Shown here: positions 26,047 through 35,144 of the stretch, one piece after another
How positions within the stretch are numbered: the stretch's first letter is position 1
Layout of the letters: every line of letters starts with the position of its first letter
Source: Actinomadura macra NBRC 14102
Lineage (GTDB): Bacteria > Actinomycetota > Actinomycetes > Streptosporangiales > Streptosporangiaceae
Length of the DNA: 64,000 nucleotides
NCBI RefSeq assembly: GCF_001552215.1
Contig: NZ_BCQT01000010.1
Span: 310,001 to 374,000, forward strand
Direction: 5' to 3'
Notes under the pieces: generated by a model
Database searches by the model: none
Seen by the model: the letters and a program-made list of their open reading frames with translations, nothing else
Told to the model about the DNA's origin: nothing
Position numbers and translations under genes: made by a program

Positions 26047-27218
26047 GCGCTGTCCCTTCCGAGGATCATCGTGGCGCTGCGCATCCGAGTGCCCAGGTCG
26101 CCACCGTTACCGTGCACCAGGGCGATCTCGCAGTCGCGCACCTGCACGCCCGGATTCGCCTCCCCCCGGAGCTGCCGCACCGCTTCGATGATCTTCGTGA
26201 TCCCGCCGCGGTGCCCGGGGTGGTTGTTGCTCAGCCCGCCACCGTCGGTGTTGAAGGGCAGCCGTCCGTCCGGTGCGACGAGTGCGCCGTCCATCACGAA
26301 ACGGCCGCCCTTGCCCTTCTCGCAGAAGCCGAGGTCTTCCAGGATCTCCAGGACGGTGATGGTGAAGCTGTCGTAGATCGACACGTAGTCGATGTCCCGT
26401 ACGGTGACTCCGGCCTGCTCGAACGCCGGCGGACCGGACCAGACGGCGCTCGTGTACGTCAGGTCGACCTTGCCGCCGTTGGTCAGCTTCGCGGACTCGC
26501 CCTGGCCCATGATCCGCACCGCGTGCCGGTCCAGGCTGCGAGCGACCTCGCGGCTCACCACGACTACGGCGCCGCCGCCGTCGGTCACCAGGCAGCAGTC
26601 GGCCCGGTGCAGCGGGTCCGCGACGAGCGGCGAGTTGACGACGTCCTCGACCGTCATCACCTTCTGCAGGAAGGCGTTCGGGTTGTGGGAGGCGTGCTTC
26701 GTCGCCGCCACCTTGATCTCGGCGAGTTGCTCGCTCGTCGTGCCGAACTCGTACATGTGCCGGCGCGCCGACAGCGCGTAGGAGCTCACGAGGCCGGTGA
26801 CGCCGAACATCGCGCCTTCGAAGGAGTCCTCCGGCCGCGCCGGACCACCCCCACCGGGCTGGATGCCCGTCCGCGGCTTGCCTGCGAGCGTGATGAGCGC
26901 GACGTTGCACTTGCCGGCCGCGATGGCCGCCGCCGCGTGCGACACGTGGTAGATCGGCGAGGCCCCGCCGCTCTCGGTCGAGTCCATGTAGGTGAGATTG
27001 CGCAGGCCCAGGTACTCGGCCATCGAGACCCAGCCGCCGCCGTATCCCGGCGCGTCGTGGCCGCAGAAGTAGCCGTCGACGTCGGCGAGCGTCAGCCCCG
27101 CGTCGGCGAGCGCCCCGACCGCGACCTCGGCATGGATCTGTGCCAGCGACTTGTCTGGCAGCTCTCTACCCGGATGTTCGTATGCTCCGATGATGACGGC
27201 GGCATCGTTGACGTTCAT
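26043..27218 (-). CDS. Thiolase-like (lipid-transfer-protein/Ltp2-type) enzyme 1
   Basis: A 391-aa thiolase-fold protein. The position normally held by the nucleophilic Cys reads ESGGASPIYHVSHAAAAI, with no Cys. The C-terminal motif is LVHGNGGDL instead of CxGGG, and LSNNHPGHRGG supplies a His. This pattern fits the non-thiolytic lipid-transfer-protein group that acts as retro-aldolases with DUF35 partners. It is coupled to that partner at 25618 and to the class III CoA-transferase upstream. Fold firm, reaction inferred. Confidence 0.8.
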   Translation of the reverse strand: MNVNDAAVIIGAYEHPGRELPDKSLAQIHAEVAVGALADAGLTLADVDGYFCGHDAPGYGGGWVSMAEYLGLRNLTYMDSTESGGASPIYHVSHAAAAIAAGKCNVALITLAGKPRTGIQPGGGGPARPEDSFEGAMFGVTGLVSSYALSARRHMYEFGTTSEQLAEIKVAATKHASHNPNAFLQKVMTVEDVVNSPLVADPLHRADCCLVTDGGGAVVVVSREVARSLDRHAVRIMGQGESAKLTNGGKVDLTYTSAVWSGPPAFEQAGVTVRDIDYVSIYDSFTITVLEILEDLGFCEKGKGGRFVMDGALVAPDGRLPFNTDGGGLSNNHPGHRGGITKIIEAVRQLRGEANPGVQVRDCEIALVHGNGGDLGTRMRSATMILGRDSA

Positions 27219-29650
27219 GTCGGTCCTCCCGGACGCTGGGACGGCACTTCGGTGGGCTCCGCGGCACTGACGGCCGCGGCACCCGGCCAGTGGCCATGGC
27301 GGATGTCGGCGTTGTGCTGCCCGATTCGCGGTGCGGGCCGCGGCTCCGGCGGCTCGTAGCCGAGCAGCCGCAGCGGAAATCCCTTCTGCCTGCGGGGCTC
27401 GTCGAGGAAGACCCTGCGACGTCGAAACAGCGGATCCGCGGCGCGCTCGCGGGCCGACCGGACGGGCGCCGAGGCGATCCCGGCCTGGGTCAGCTCACGC
27501 AGGCACTCCTCCTTGGAAAGCCGCCGTGTCCAGGCGCCGATCGCGGTGTCGACCTCCTGGTGGTTCCGCTCCCACCAGCCGGCCGACCTGTCCGCCAGCC
27601 GGTCGGCGCCCACGAGCGCCGCCAGCGCGGCACGCTCCGCGTCGGTTCGGCAGACGATCGCGATCCACTGGTCGTCCCCACCGCACCGGTAGACGTCGTG
27701 CGGCGTGCTGCCGGGACGCCGGTTGCCGGTCGGTCCTGGAACGGTCCCAGCTGCACGATACTCGGCGATGCGGTCGGCGAGCGTCCAGCTCACCAGCTCC
27801 CGCTGCGACACGTCGAGATGCGTCCCGCGCAGGCCCCTGGCCACGCAGTACGCGATCAGCCCGGCACCGAACAGGGAGACCAGCTGGTCGGGATAGTTGA
27901 TCTCGGCCGACGACCACATCGGCCCGTCGCCCGCGTATCCCGTGATCGAGGCCAGGCCGGAGAGCAGGTCGAGGGTGGAACCGTAGGATCGGATGCCCGA
28001 CTCGGGACCGAACTGCCCCTGGCTGGACAGCGACAGGTAGATCAGGCGTGGGTTGATCTCGCTCAACGTCGGATGGTCGATGCCGAGCCGGCGCGTGACC
28101 CCCACGGTGAAATTCTCGATCAGGACGTCGGACCGTGCGACGAGCCGGTGCATCTCCGCCCGCCCGGAGCCGGTCTTCAGATCGATCGTGATCCCGAGCT
28201 TGCCCGCGTTGTTCGACGCGAAGAGCGGCGAATCCTCCGTGACCTCGGCATCGTCCGCCGTGGGCACCGGCCACACCCGGAACGCGTCCGGCCGTTCCAT
28301 CGATTCGATCTTGATGACCGTGGCGCCGTAGTCCGCGAGCAACCGGCCGGTGGCGGCCCCCGCCGTGATGGTGCCGAGGTCCAGCACGACGACACCGGCG
28401 AGCGGGCCCTGCTTGGCGTCCCGCTCCGCACCGTCCACCAGGCGAAGCCGCGGAGGCGGGACGGTCGCCCCGCCCGCACCGGCCAGGTCCGCGCCGGCTC
28501 TGTCCGCGGCGTGTCCGTCCGCGGCGTGTTCGCTGCGGTGCGGTTCGCCGGCGTCGAGGTCCGGCGGCGCACCGCACCGCCATGGCAGTCCGACGACGGG
28601 CGCCAGCGGGGCACGGCCGTCCGGCACCGCCGCTTCGGCTTCTGCGTCCGTGATGAACGATCTCGCCCGGTACTGGGGGTCGGCCGCGAGGTCTGCCAGG
28701 TCCGCGCAGTACCCGAATGGCAGGCCGAGCCGCTGGGCACCGTGGTAGATCTCCCGCTTGGTGCGCTGCGCGGCCCATCTCTCGACGACCGGCCACCAGG
28801 ACTCCATGAGCTCGAAGCGCGCCTGATCGCCGCGCAGCCGCGGGTCCGCGAGCGCCGGGTCGTCGACGAGCGCGACGACGCTGTCCCACTGCTCAGGCAG
28901 AAAGACGAACCCGACATACCCGTCCGCCGCTCGCACGATCCGCCAGCGGCCGCTGCTCGCTCCCGTCCGCACCGGGATCAGGCCGGTCTCCGCGTAGACG
29001 ACGTCGCTCTTCCAATCGATGTACGCGGCCACATCGCAGAGGGCGACGTCGACCACATCGCCACCCGGCCGGCGCAGCGCGAGCATGGACCCGTAGAAGC
29101 CCGCGAACGCCGCGGCGTGTGCCGTCTGCTCGCCGCCGAGGCTCAGGGGCGCCCGCGCAGGCTCGCCGACCATCGCCGCCAGACCTCCGTAGCATTCGGC
29201 CAGCAGGCTGTCCCCGTAAGCATCGGACCGCACGTCATCGGCGCCGTAGGGCGTGATCGTGACGACGACCAGCCGCGGGTGTTCCGCGCGTAGGCGGGCC
29301 GGCGACAAACCGGTCTCCCGCGCCCGGCCCGGCCCGGAATCGGTGATCACGATGTCGGCGGACGCCAGCAGTTCCGCCAGCCGGGCCCTGCCGTCCCGGC
29401 TCTCCACATCGACCTGCACGCTCTGCTTGTCGGCGTTCAACGCGGCGAACAGGTACCCCACCCCGCCGGCGTCGACCGGCTCCTGCGTCCGTAGTGGATC
29501 ACCGCCGGGAGGCTCGCATTTGATCACGGAGTCGCCGAAGCCGGCGAACAACCGTCCGCAGCTCTGGCCGGCCACGCCCTCGGCGAGTTCGACCACCCGA
29601 AGGGGGCCACCTCGCTTTGAAGGCCTACCGGTTCCGGCTCTACCGCTCAT
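27215..29650 (-). CDS. Double class III CoA-transferase (CaiB/BaiF family, two fused domains)
   Basis: An 811-aa protein, twice the usual length of about 400 aa. Domain 1 (about 15-380) opens LRVVELAEGVAGQSCGRLFAGFGDSVIK and has VVDVALCDVAAYI, where the Asp matches the catalytic residue. Domain 2 (about 415-800) opens LAGVVVLDLGTITAGAATGRLLADYGATVIK and has HLDVSQRELVSW, with Glu at that position. A Pro/Ala-rich linker joins them. Class III enzymes move CoA between acids through an aspartyl-CoA anhydride. This one probably makes the acyl-CoA substrate for the thiolase-like/DUF35 pairs. Confidence 0.9.
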   Translation of the reverse strand: MSGRAGTGRPSKRGGPLRVVELAEGVAGQSCGRLFAGFGDSVIKCEPPGGDPLRTQEPVDAGGVGYLFAALNADKQSVQVDVESRDGRARLAELLASADIVITDSGPGRARETGLSPARLRAEHPRLVVVTITPYGADDVRSDAYGDSLLAECYGGLAAMVGEPARAPLSLGGEQTAHAAAFAGFYGSMLALRRPGGDVVDVALCDVAAYIDWKSDVVYAETGLIPVRTGASSGRWRIVRAADGYVGFVFLPEQWDSVVALVDDPALADPRLRGDQARFELMESWWPVVERWAAQRTKREIYHGAQRLGLPFGYCADLADLAADPQYRARSFITDAEAEAAVPDGRAPLAPVVGLPWRCGAPPDLDAGEPHRSEHAADGHAADRAGADLAGAGGATVPPPRLRLVDGAERDAKQGPLAGVVVLDLGTITAGAATGRLLADYGATVIKIESMERPDAFRVWPVPTADDAEVTEDSPLFASNNAGKLGITIDLKTGSGRAEMHRLVARSDVLIENFTVGVTRRLGIDHPTLSEINPRLIYLSLSSQGQFGPESGIRSYGSTLDLLSGLASITGYAGDGPMWSSAEINYPDQLVSLFGAGLIAYCVARGLRGTHLDVSQRELVSWTLADRIAEYRAAGTVPGPTGNRRPGSTPHDVYRCGGDDQWIAIVCRTDAERAALAALVGADRLADRSAGWWERNHQEVDTAIGAWTRRLSKEECLRELTQAGIASAPVRSARERAADPLFRRRRVFLDEPRRQKGFPLRLLGYEPPEPRPAPRIGQHNADIRHGHWPGAAAVSAAEPTEVPSQRPGGPT

Positions 29651-29706
29651 CGGGCGCCTTCACTTATGGAGTCCATGGGAATACCTCACCTACCTACGGC
29701 GACCTC

Positions 29707-29727
29707 GTCGCCGGCCAGGCCGGCGAC
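29707..29727 (-). terminator. Intercistronic hairpin within the catabolic operon
   Basis: GTCGCCGG (29707-29714) pairs with CCGGCGAC (29720-29727) across a 5-nt loop. It starts 6 bp after the DUF35-2 stop and 57 bp before the CoA-transferase start. It may attenuate or protect the mRNA rather than fully terminate, since genes on both sides are the same pathway. Confidence 0.4.
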
Positions 29728-29732
29728 CCGGG

Positions 29733-30158
29733 TCAACTCACGTTCGCTGCGTCGGTACTGAACTGCAGGACGACCCGCCCGCCGGGGCTCGGCCGGAAGA
29801 CCGCACGCACCGGCTGGTCGATATGCGGCTCGGCCGACTCGTCGGCCAGCGTGCTGATCACTAGCGGCCCCTCGGCCAGCCGCACGTACACGAGCCGGTA
29901 GGGAACCTCGTCGGCGAAGGCGGCGAAGTACTTCTGGTGCATCGTGCACCACGACCACACGGTTCCCTTGCCGCTCACGACCGCCCAGGAGGCCGAGCCG
30001 GAAAGGCACTGCGGGCAGATCGGCGCGTCCGGGAACCGGTGCCGCCCGCAGTCCGAGCATTGCTGTAGCCGGAGCTCGCCGGCGGCACAGCCGTCCCAGA
30101 ACGGCTTGTTGCTGGGAGTGATATCAGGCAAGAGCTTCGCGTAGGCCGCGACGTCCAT
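29733..30158 (-). CDS. DUF35 OB-fold/zinc-ribbon protein 2
   Basis: A 141-aa paralogue of the DUF35 protein at 25618. It has the zinc ribbon CSDCGRHRFPDAPICPQC and an OB-fold with GTVWSWCTMHQKYF. It lies 12 bp after the second thiolase-like gene, giving a second thiolase/DUF35 pair in the same operon. Two pairs suggest two successive chain-shortening cycles or two distinct substrates. Confidence 0.85.
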   Translation of the reverse strand: MDVAAYAKLLPDITPSNKPFWDGCAAGELRLQQCSDCGRHRFPDAPICPQCLSGSASWAVVSGKGTVWSWCTMHQKYFAAFADEVPYRLVYVRLAEGPLVISTLADESAEPHIDQPVRAVFRPSPGGRVVLQFSTDAANVS

Positions 30159-30170
30159 CGGCTCGCCCTT

Positions 30171-31301
30171 CTAGTCGGCCGTGAAGATATGCGACGTCAC
30201 GATGGGAGAGACGCACATGTACTGCACGGTGTTGCAATTCTTGACCTGCCGCTCGCCGGCTTCGCCGCGCAGTTGCCGTACCGCTTCCACATGGAGCGCG
30301 AAGCCCTGCATGTAGCTCTCGCTGGTATGCCCGCCAGATGTGTTCAGCGGTCGTTTCCCACCATGCTCGATTCGGCCGTCCCGGATCCATTCCCAGGCTT
30401 CCCCGCGGGGCGCGTGACCGAAGCCTTCCAAGGTGAACAGGATCGTTGGTAGAAAGTTGTCATAGACTTGCATGCAATCGATCTGGTCCGGGCCGATCCC
30501 GGCCTGCCGGTAGAGCGCGTCGGCCACCGCGGCACTTGTCGAGAAGTAGAAGTTGGGGCTGATGTAGCTGCGGCTCAACTCGGCGCGGCCCGCCGTGGCC
30601 GCCACTCGTACGGGCTTCTTCCGCAGCCCGCGGGCACGGTCGGCCGACGTCACGATGAACGCGACCGCGCCGTCGTTGATGATGCAGTAGTCCAGCTTGC
30701 GCAGCGGCTCGGAGATGAACCGCGACGACAGGTACTCGTCCCGGCTGATCTCCTGCTGGAACACCGCGATGGGATTACGGCTCCCGTTGGCGCGATTATT
30801 GATCGCGAGCGGGGCCAGCGCGTCGTCGGGGGCTCCGTAGAGGCTGCGGTACCGCTGATACATCATCGACACGTACGCGCCGGTGGACGTCATGCCGTAC
30901 ATGGCGTCGTACGCCCCGGCGGGATCGGCGTCACCGCCGCCGTACTTCAGGCGCGCCGTCCGGCCGTTCGTCGCGTAGACGCAGGCGACCATGTCCGCGG
31001 TGCCCGAGCGGACCAGGGCGCACGCCTCCTGGAGGGCGACACCGCTCATGCGGCCGGTGCCCTCCAGGTCGTGCACGAACGCCGGCTGCGTGAGCCCGAC
31101 CATCTCCCCGACACGGCCGTACTTGACGTTGATGCAGAGGAGGCCGTCGATGTCCTGCTGGGTGGCGCCACAGTCGGCCAGCGCGTCCCTGAACGCCTCC
31201 GCGGCGAGCTGGTACATGTCGTTCGGACGGCTCTTGTCCGCGTACAGCCGCCGGAAGTCCGACGACCCGACGCCGACGATTGCCACATCCTTGATGGTCA
31301 T
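30171..31301 (-). CDS. Thiolase-like (lipid-transfer-protein/Ltp2-type) enzyme 2
   Basis: A 376-aa thiolase-fold protein. The active-site loop reads LEGTGRMSGVALQEACALV, again without the thiolase nucleophile Cys. It keeps NTSGGHTSESYMQGF with a His, but the C-terminal segment NCNTVQYMCVSP lacks a CxGGG motif. It is paired with DUF35-2 downstream. It diverges from enzyme 1 in sequence, so it is not a recent duplicate. A retro-aldolase or acyl-transfer role is inferred from the partner and missing Cys. Confidence 0.75.
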   Translation of the reverse strand: MTIKDVAIVGVGSSDFRRLYADKSRPNDMYQLAAEAFRDALADCGATQQDIDGLLCINVKYGRVGEMVGLTQPAFVHDLEGTGRMSGVALQEACALVRSGTADMVACVYATNGRTARLKYGGGDADPAGAYDAMYGMTSTGAYVSMMYQRYRSLYGAPDDALAPLAINNRANGSRNPIAVFQQEISRDEYLSSRFISEPLRKLDYCIINDGAVAFIVTSADRARGLRKKPVRVAATAGRAELSRSYISPNFYFSTSAAVADALYRQAGIGPDQIDCMQVYDNFLPTILFTLEGFGHAPRGEAWEWIRDGRIEHGGKRPLNTSGGHTSESYMQGFALHVEAVRQLRGEAGERQVKNCNTVQYMCVSPIVTSHIFTAD

Positions 31302-31354
31302 GGCGATATCACCCTTGCATTCGTGCCGGTGTGGCTTCGCGCCACGATGTCGCG

Positions 31355-32035
31355 CTATGACTTCGGGGGCTCTTTCTCAAGGATCTCCACGGCCTCCAGG
31401 GCCGCCTTCGCCGCGGCTCGGATATGACGATGCGCGGCCTCCGCCGCACGCTCGGGCGAGCGGGAACTGATCGCCTCGGCGAGTTCCAGGTACTCCTGCA
31501 CGGACGCCTCACGCCGTCCGGGAATGGTCACCGACAGGCTGCGCAGCGCGTGTATCCGCGTGTGCAGGGGCCCCAGCATGGACTTCAGCAACGAGTTGCG
31601 AGCGCCCTCGACGAGCAGTTCGTCGAACTCGTAGATCGCCTGAAGACGCTCCTCGCCCGACGCTCGCGGCTGGACCTTCTCCACGAGCGCGGCGACCTCC
31701 TCATCGGTCGCGCGCAGCACGAACAACTCGGCCGCGGCGGGCTCCAGCGCGTCGCGGACCTCGTAGATCTCCCGCACCTCGGCGCTGCCGAGCCTGGCGA
31801 CGCGAACTCCGCGGCTCGGCGACGGCTCCACGAGCCCGAGGGTCTGCAGGTGCCGCATGGCCTCGCGCACCGAGGTCCGGCTGACGCCGGTCAGTTCGAC
31901 GAGTTCACGCTCGGTGAGCTTGCGCCCCGGTGGCAGCAGCCCCGACGCGATCGCGTGCCGGATCCGCCGGACGACCATCTCCGGGATGGATTCGGTCGGG
32001 CGGTCGATCAGGAGGTCGAGCTTCGGGTCGGTCAC
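31355..32035 (-). CDS. GntR-family (FadR/FCD) transcriptional regulator
   Basis: A 226-aa regulator. The N-terminal winged helix has IRHAIASGLLPPGRKLTERELVELTGVSRTSVREAMRHLQTLGLV. The C-terminal helical FCD domain includes IYEVRDALEPAAAELF and HRHIRAAAKAALE. FCD regulators bind carboxylates or acyl-CoA-type ligands. It lies inside the catabolic operon between the importer genes and the enzyme genes and is the obvious local regulator. A candidate operator sits just upstream at 32049-32077. Confidence 0.9.
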   Translation of the reverse strand: MTDPKLDLLIDRPTESIPEMVVRRIRHAIASGLLPPGRKLTERELVELTGVSRTSVREAMRHLQTLGLVEPSPSRGVRVARLGSAEVREIYEVRDALEPAAAELFVLRATDEEVAALVEKVQPRASGEERLQAIYEFDELLVEGARNSLLKSMLGPLHTRIHALRSLSVTIPGRREASVQEYLELAEAISSRSPERAAEAAHRHIRAAAKAALEAVEILEKEPPKS

Positions 32036-32048
32036 GGCCGTCCTTAAG

Positions 32049-32077
32049 TTTGTCTGACGTACTACAGACTACGTCTG
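32049..32077. promoter_or_regulatory. Candidate GntR operator upstream of the regulator gene
   Basis: GTCTG (32052-32056) and CAGAC (32065-32069) form an inverted repeat, followed by a third ACGTCTG. It ends 14 bp upstream of the regulator start. The 9-mer TTTGTCTGA (32049-32057) recurs at 37950-37958 ahead of the importer genes, which supports autoregulation plus control of the operon head. Confidence 0.4.
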
Positions 32078-32155
32078 CCGGTATATGTCGGTCAAGGTGA
32101 ACCACATCACGAGCCACGGCCGCGGACACCGAAATGCAATGCCCTCTCCGCTGCC

Positions 32156-33223
32156 TCACGATGGAGAACCGAGATCGTTCAACGGCGAGCCCGCCAATGC
32201 GGGGCCGCTGGTTTGCAAATGGCACGCTACTTCCCCGCCGCCCTCGACGGCGGTGTGCTCGGGCATCCGCTCCGTGCAGACGTCCATCGCGAAACTGCAG
32301 CGGGTTTGGAAGGGACATCCCCGCGGTGGCCGCGCCGGGTCGGGAAGATCCCCCGCGAGGACGATTCGCTCCGTTCTCCGGCGCGGATCCGGGATCGCGG
32401 ACAGCAATGCCTGTGTGTACGGATGCGCCGGCGCGCCGTAGACCCGTTCCGCCGGGCCGGTCTCGACGATCCGGCCGAGGTACATCACTCCCACCCGGTG
32501 CGAGATGTGCCGCACGATGGCCAGATCGTGCGCGATGAAGAGATACGTCAGCCGGAACTCCGCCCGCAGCCGCTCCAGCAGATTGATCACCTGGTTCTGC
32601 GTGGAGACGTCCAGCGCGGACACGGCCTCGTCGCAGACGATGAACCGCGGGTGCAACGCGATCGCCCGCGCGATGGCCAGCCGCTGGCGCTGCCCGCCCG
32701 AGAACTCGTAGGGATACCGGTCCGCGTAGCTCGCCCGGAGCCCGACCATCTCGACGAGATCGTTCACCCGGCCGCGCGCCGCCCTGGACGACAGACCCTC
32801 GTGGACGATGAGCGGTTCGGCGATGCTCGCCGCCACCGTGGACGACGGGTCCAGCGACGAGTACGGGTCCTGGAACACCATCTGCATACTCCGCCGGGCC
32901 TTGCGCAGGCCCCGGCCGCGCAGGCTCGCGACGTCCTGACCGGCCACCGTGATGGATCCGCTCTCCACCGGAACGAGCTTGAGCAGCGCGCGCCCGGTCG
33001 TCGACTTTCCCGACCCCGACTCGCCGACCAGGCCGAACGTCTCGCCCGGGTCGATGTGGAAGGTGACGTCGTTGACCGCGCGCACCAGCCGCGCCGCCGC
33101 CAGCGTCCGCTTCTTGCGGAACACCACGCTGACGTCGCGGACGTCGACGAGAGGCCCCGACTCGGGTCCCGGGCCCGGCGAGCCGGACGACGGCGCCTCC
33201 GCACTGGATTTCGTGACGCTCAT
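32156..33223 (-). CDS. Oligopeptide/dipeptide-type ABC importer ATPase (DppF-like)
   Basis: A 355-aa ATPase with Walker A GESGSGKST, signature FSGGQRQRLAIARA, Walker B FIVCDEAVSALD and the oligopeptide-transporter C-terminal region with GCPFQTRCSFAMDVC. It pairs with the DppD-like ATPase to power uptake by the Opp/Dpp-type importer encoded upstream. ATG 33223 overlaps the previous stop (ATGA); the open frame extending to 34000 is non-coding overlap. The imported compound is probably the operon's substrate. Confidence 0.9.
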   Translation of the reverse strand: MSVTKSSAEAPSSGSPGPGPESGPLVDVRDVSVVFRKKRTLAAARLVRAVNDVTFHIDPGETFGLVGESGSGKSTTGRALLKLVPVESGSITVAGQDVASLRGRGLRKARRSMQMVFQDPYSSLDPSSTVAASIAEPLIVHEGLSSRAARGRVNDLVEMVGLRASYADRYPYEFSGGQRQRLAIARAIALHPRFIVCDEAVSALDVSTQNQVINLLERLRAEFRLTYLFIAHDLAIVRHISHRVGVMYLGRIVETGPAERVYGAPAHPYTQALLSAIPDPRRRTERIVLAGDLPDPARPPRGCPFQTRCSFAMDVCTERMPEHTAVEGGGEVACHLQTSGPALAGSPLNDLGSPS

Positions 33224-34227
33224 GAGGAACCCACCAGGTTCAGCTGCCCGGTACGGCAGCAGCGGCAACTGCGGCCGGTCTCGACCGTCCGGAGCGCCGG
33301 GGCGGCGACCAGGCACTCCTCGCTCGTGTGCCCGCATCGGGGACTGAACCTGCACCCGGCCGGCATGCGCCAGGGTTCGGGTGGGCGGCCCGGGATCACC
33401 GGCAGTTCCTTCCCGCGCACCCCCAGCTGGGGCATTGCGTTCAGCAATCCCGCCGTGTACGGATGCTTCGGCGCGTCGTACAGGTCGAGTGCCGGAGCGG
33501 CCTCGACCACCTCGCCCGCGTACATCACGACGACCCGGTCGGCCAGCTCGACGACGAGCCCGAGATCGTGGGTGATGAACAGGATTCCGCACCCCGTCTC
33601 GTCGCGGAGCCTCGACAGCAACGCGACGATCTGCGCCTGCACCGTCACATCGAGGGCGGTGGCCGGTTCGTCCGCGATGAGCAGTCTCGGCTCGCACGCC
33701 AGGGCCATCGCGATCATGGCCCGCTGCCGCATGCCGCCCGAGAACTCGTGCGGGTAGTCCTTGACCCGGCTGCCCGCGTTCGGAATGCCGACGAGGTCGA
33801 GCATCTCCGCGGCGCGGGCCAGCGCGGCCCGTCTCCTCCCGCCCTTGTGCCGCCGGTAGACCTCGGCGATCTGGTCGCCGATGGTGAAGGCCGGGTTCAG
33901 GCTCGTCATCGGCTCCTGAAAGATCATCGAGATCTCGTTGCCGCGGATGTCGCGCAGTTCCCGCGCCGGCATGCCGATCAGATCCCGGCCCTGGTACCAC
34001 ACGTGTCCCGCGGATGTCCGCGCGTACGCCGTCGGCAGCAGCCGCAGCACCGACAGGCTGGTGACGCTCTTCCCCGAACCGGACTCGCCGACCAGGCCCA
34101 CGATCTCACCGGGACCGACGTCGAAGGACACCCCCTCGACGACGGTGGTCCAGCCGCGGTCGGTCAGGAAGTCGACGCACAGGTCCTCGATCCGCAGCAA
34201 CTGCCCGCTGTCCGGCATGCTCGTCAT
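33220..34227 (-). CDS. Oligopeptide/dipeptide-type ABC importer ATPase (DppD-like)
   Basis: A 335-aa ATPase with Walker A GESGSGKS, signature FSGGMRQRAMIAMA, Walker B LLIADEPATALD and the C-terminal GCRFSPRCGHTSEEC cluster typical of this subfamily. ATG 34227 overlaps the permease stop (ATGA). It is the partner of the DppF-like subunit. Confidence 0.9.
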   Translation of the reverse strand: MTSMPDSGQLLRIEDLCVDFLTDRGWTTVVEGVSFDVGPGEIVGLVGESGSGKSVTSLSVLRLLPTAYARTSAGHVWYQGRDLIGMPARELRDIRGNEISMIFQEPMTSLNPAFTIGDQIAEVYRRHKGGRRRAALARAAEMLDLVGIPNAGSRVKDYPHEFSGGMRQRAMIAMALACEPRLLIADEPATALDVTVQAQIVALLSRLRDETGCGILFITHDLGLVVELADRVVVMYAGEVVEAAPALDLYDAPKHPYTAGLLNAMPQLGVRGKELPVIPGRPPEPWRMPAGCRFSPRCGHTSEECLVAAPALRTVETGRSCRCCRTGQLNLVGSS

Positions 34228-35144
34228 GACTTCCTCGTCTCGCGCCCGAAGGCGTCCCGCAGACCGTCGCCAATGAGGTTGAAGCACAGTGTCGCGATGG
34301 CGATCGCGATCCCCGGATACACGGCGAGCGACGGGCTGCCGCGCATCTCCAGGAACGCCTGCCCGAGCATGCTGCCCCAGCTGGCCGTCGGCGGAAGCGC
34401 GCCGAGGCCCAGCAGGCTGATCGTCACCTCGGCCAGCAGCGCGGACGCGAGCAGGAACGACAGCTGGACGAGGGTCGCCGGCAGGATGTTCGGCAGCACC
34501 CTCTTCCGCAGGATCATCAGGCTCGGCGTCCCGATGCTGGTCGAGGCCTCGATATAGACCTCCCGCCGGACCTCAAGGGTGCTCCCCCGGACCACGCGGT
34601 ACATCCGCGGCGCGTACACGATGCCGAGGGACACCATCGCGGTCGTGAGCCCGGGCCCGACCGCCGCGATGATGGCGATCGTCAGGATGATCGCGGGGAA
34701 CGCCATCAGCACGTCGGCGGCCCGGTCCAGGAGCCAGTCGACGATGCCGCCGAAGTAGCCGCTCACGAGACCGAGCGGCAGGCCGATGACCGTCGCGATG
34801 GCGACGCTCAGGCCGGCCGCCGCGAGCGACACCCGTCCGCCGTGCATCAGCCGGCTCAGCGTGTCGCGTCCCAGCGTGTCGGTGCCGAGCCAGTGCTCGG
34901 GCGTCGGCCCGGACAGCCGGTCGCTGATGTCGACCTGCGCCGGTCCGTACGGAGCGATGATCGGAGCCGCCGTGGTCACGATGATGATCGCCAAGAGCAG
35001 TCCGCCGCCGACGGCCGCCGACCTGTTGGCCCGGAATCGCCGTACGATGGCGCGTCCTCGCGAGACCGGCTCGACGAGGTCGTCCCCGTCCTCGACCGGC
35101 GTGCTGACCGGCTTCCGGACGTCTATGCCGTCACTGTGCGTCAT
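34224..35144 (-). CDS. Peptide-type ABC importer permease (DppC-like)
   Basis: A 306-aa inner-membrane permease. It has a cytosolic N-terminal tail, a first TM helix (AAVGGGLLLAIIIVTTAAPIIAP) and the BPD permease core with the EAA-type coupling loop YIEASTSIGTPSLMILRKRVLPN. It is the second permease of the importer. Start and stop overlap both neighbours by 4 nt, so the four downstream subunits are translated as a coupled set. Confidence 0.9.
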   Translation of the reverse strand: MTHSDGIDVRKPVSTPVEDGDDLVEPVSRGRAIVRRFRANRSAAVGGGLLLAIIIVTTAAPIIAPYGPAQVDISDRLSGPTPEHWLGTDTLGRDTLSRLMHGGRVSLAAAGLSVAIATVIGLPLGLVSGYFGGIVDWLLDRAADVLMAFPAIILTIAIIAAVGPGLTTAMVSLGIVYAPRMYRVVRGSTLEVRREVYIEASTSIGTPSLMILRKRVLPNILPATLVQLSFLLASALLAEVTISLLGLGALPPTASWGSMLGQAFLEMRGSPSLAVYPGIAIAIATLCFNLIGDGLRDAFGRETRKS

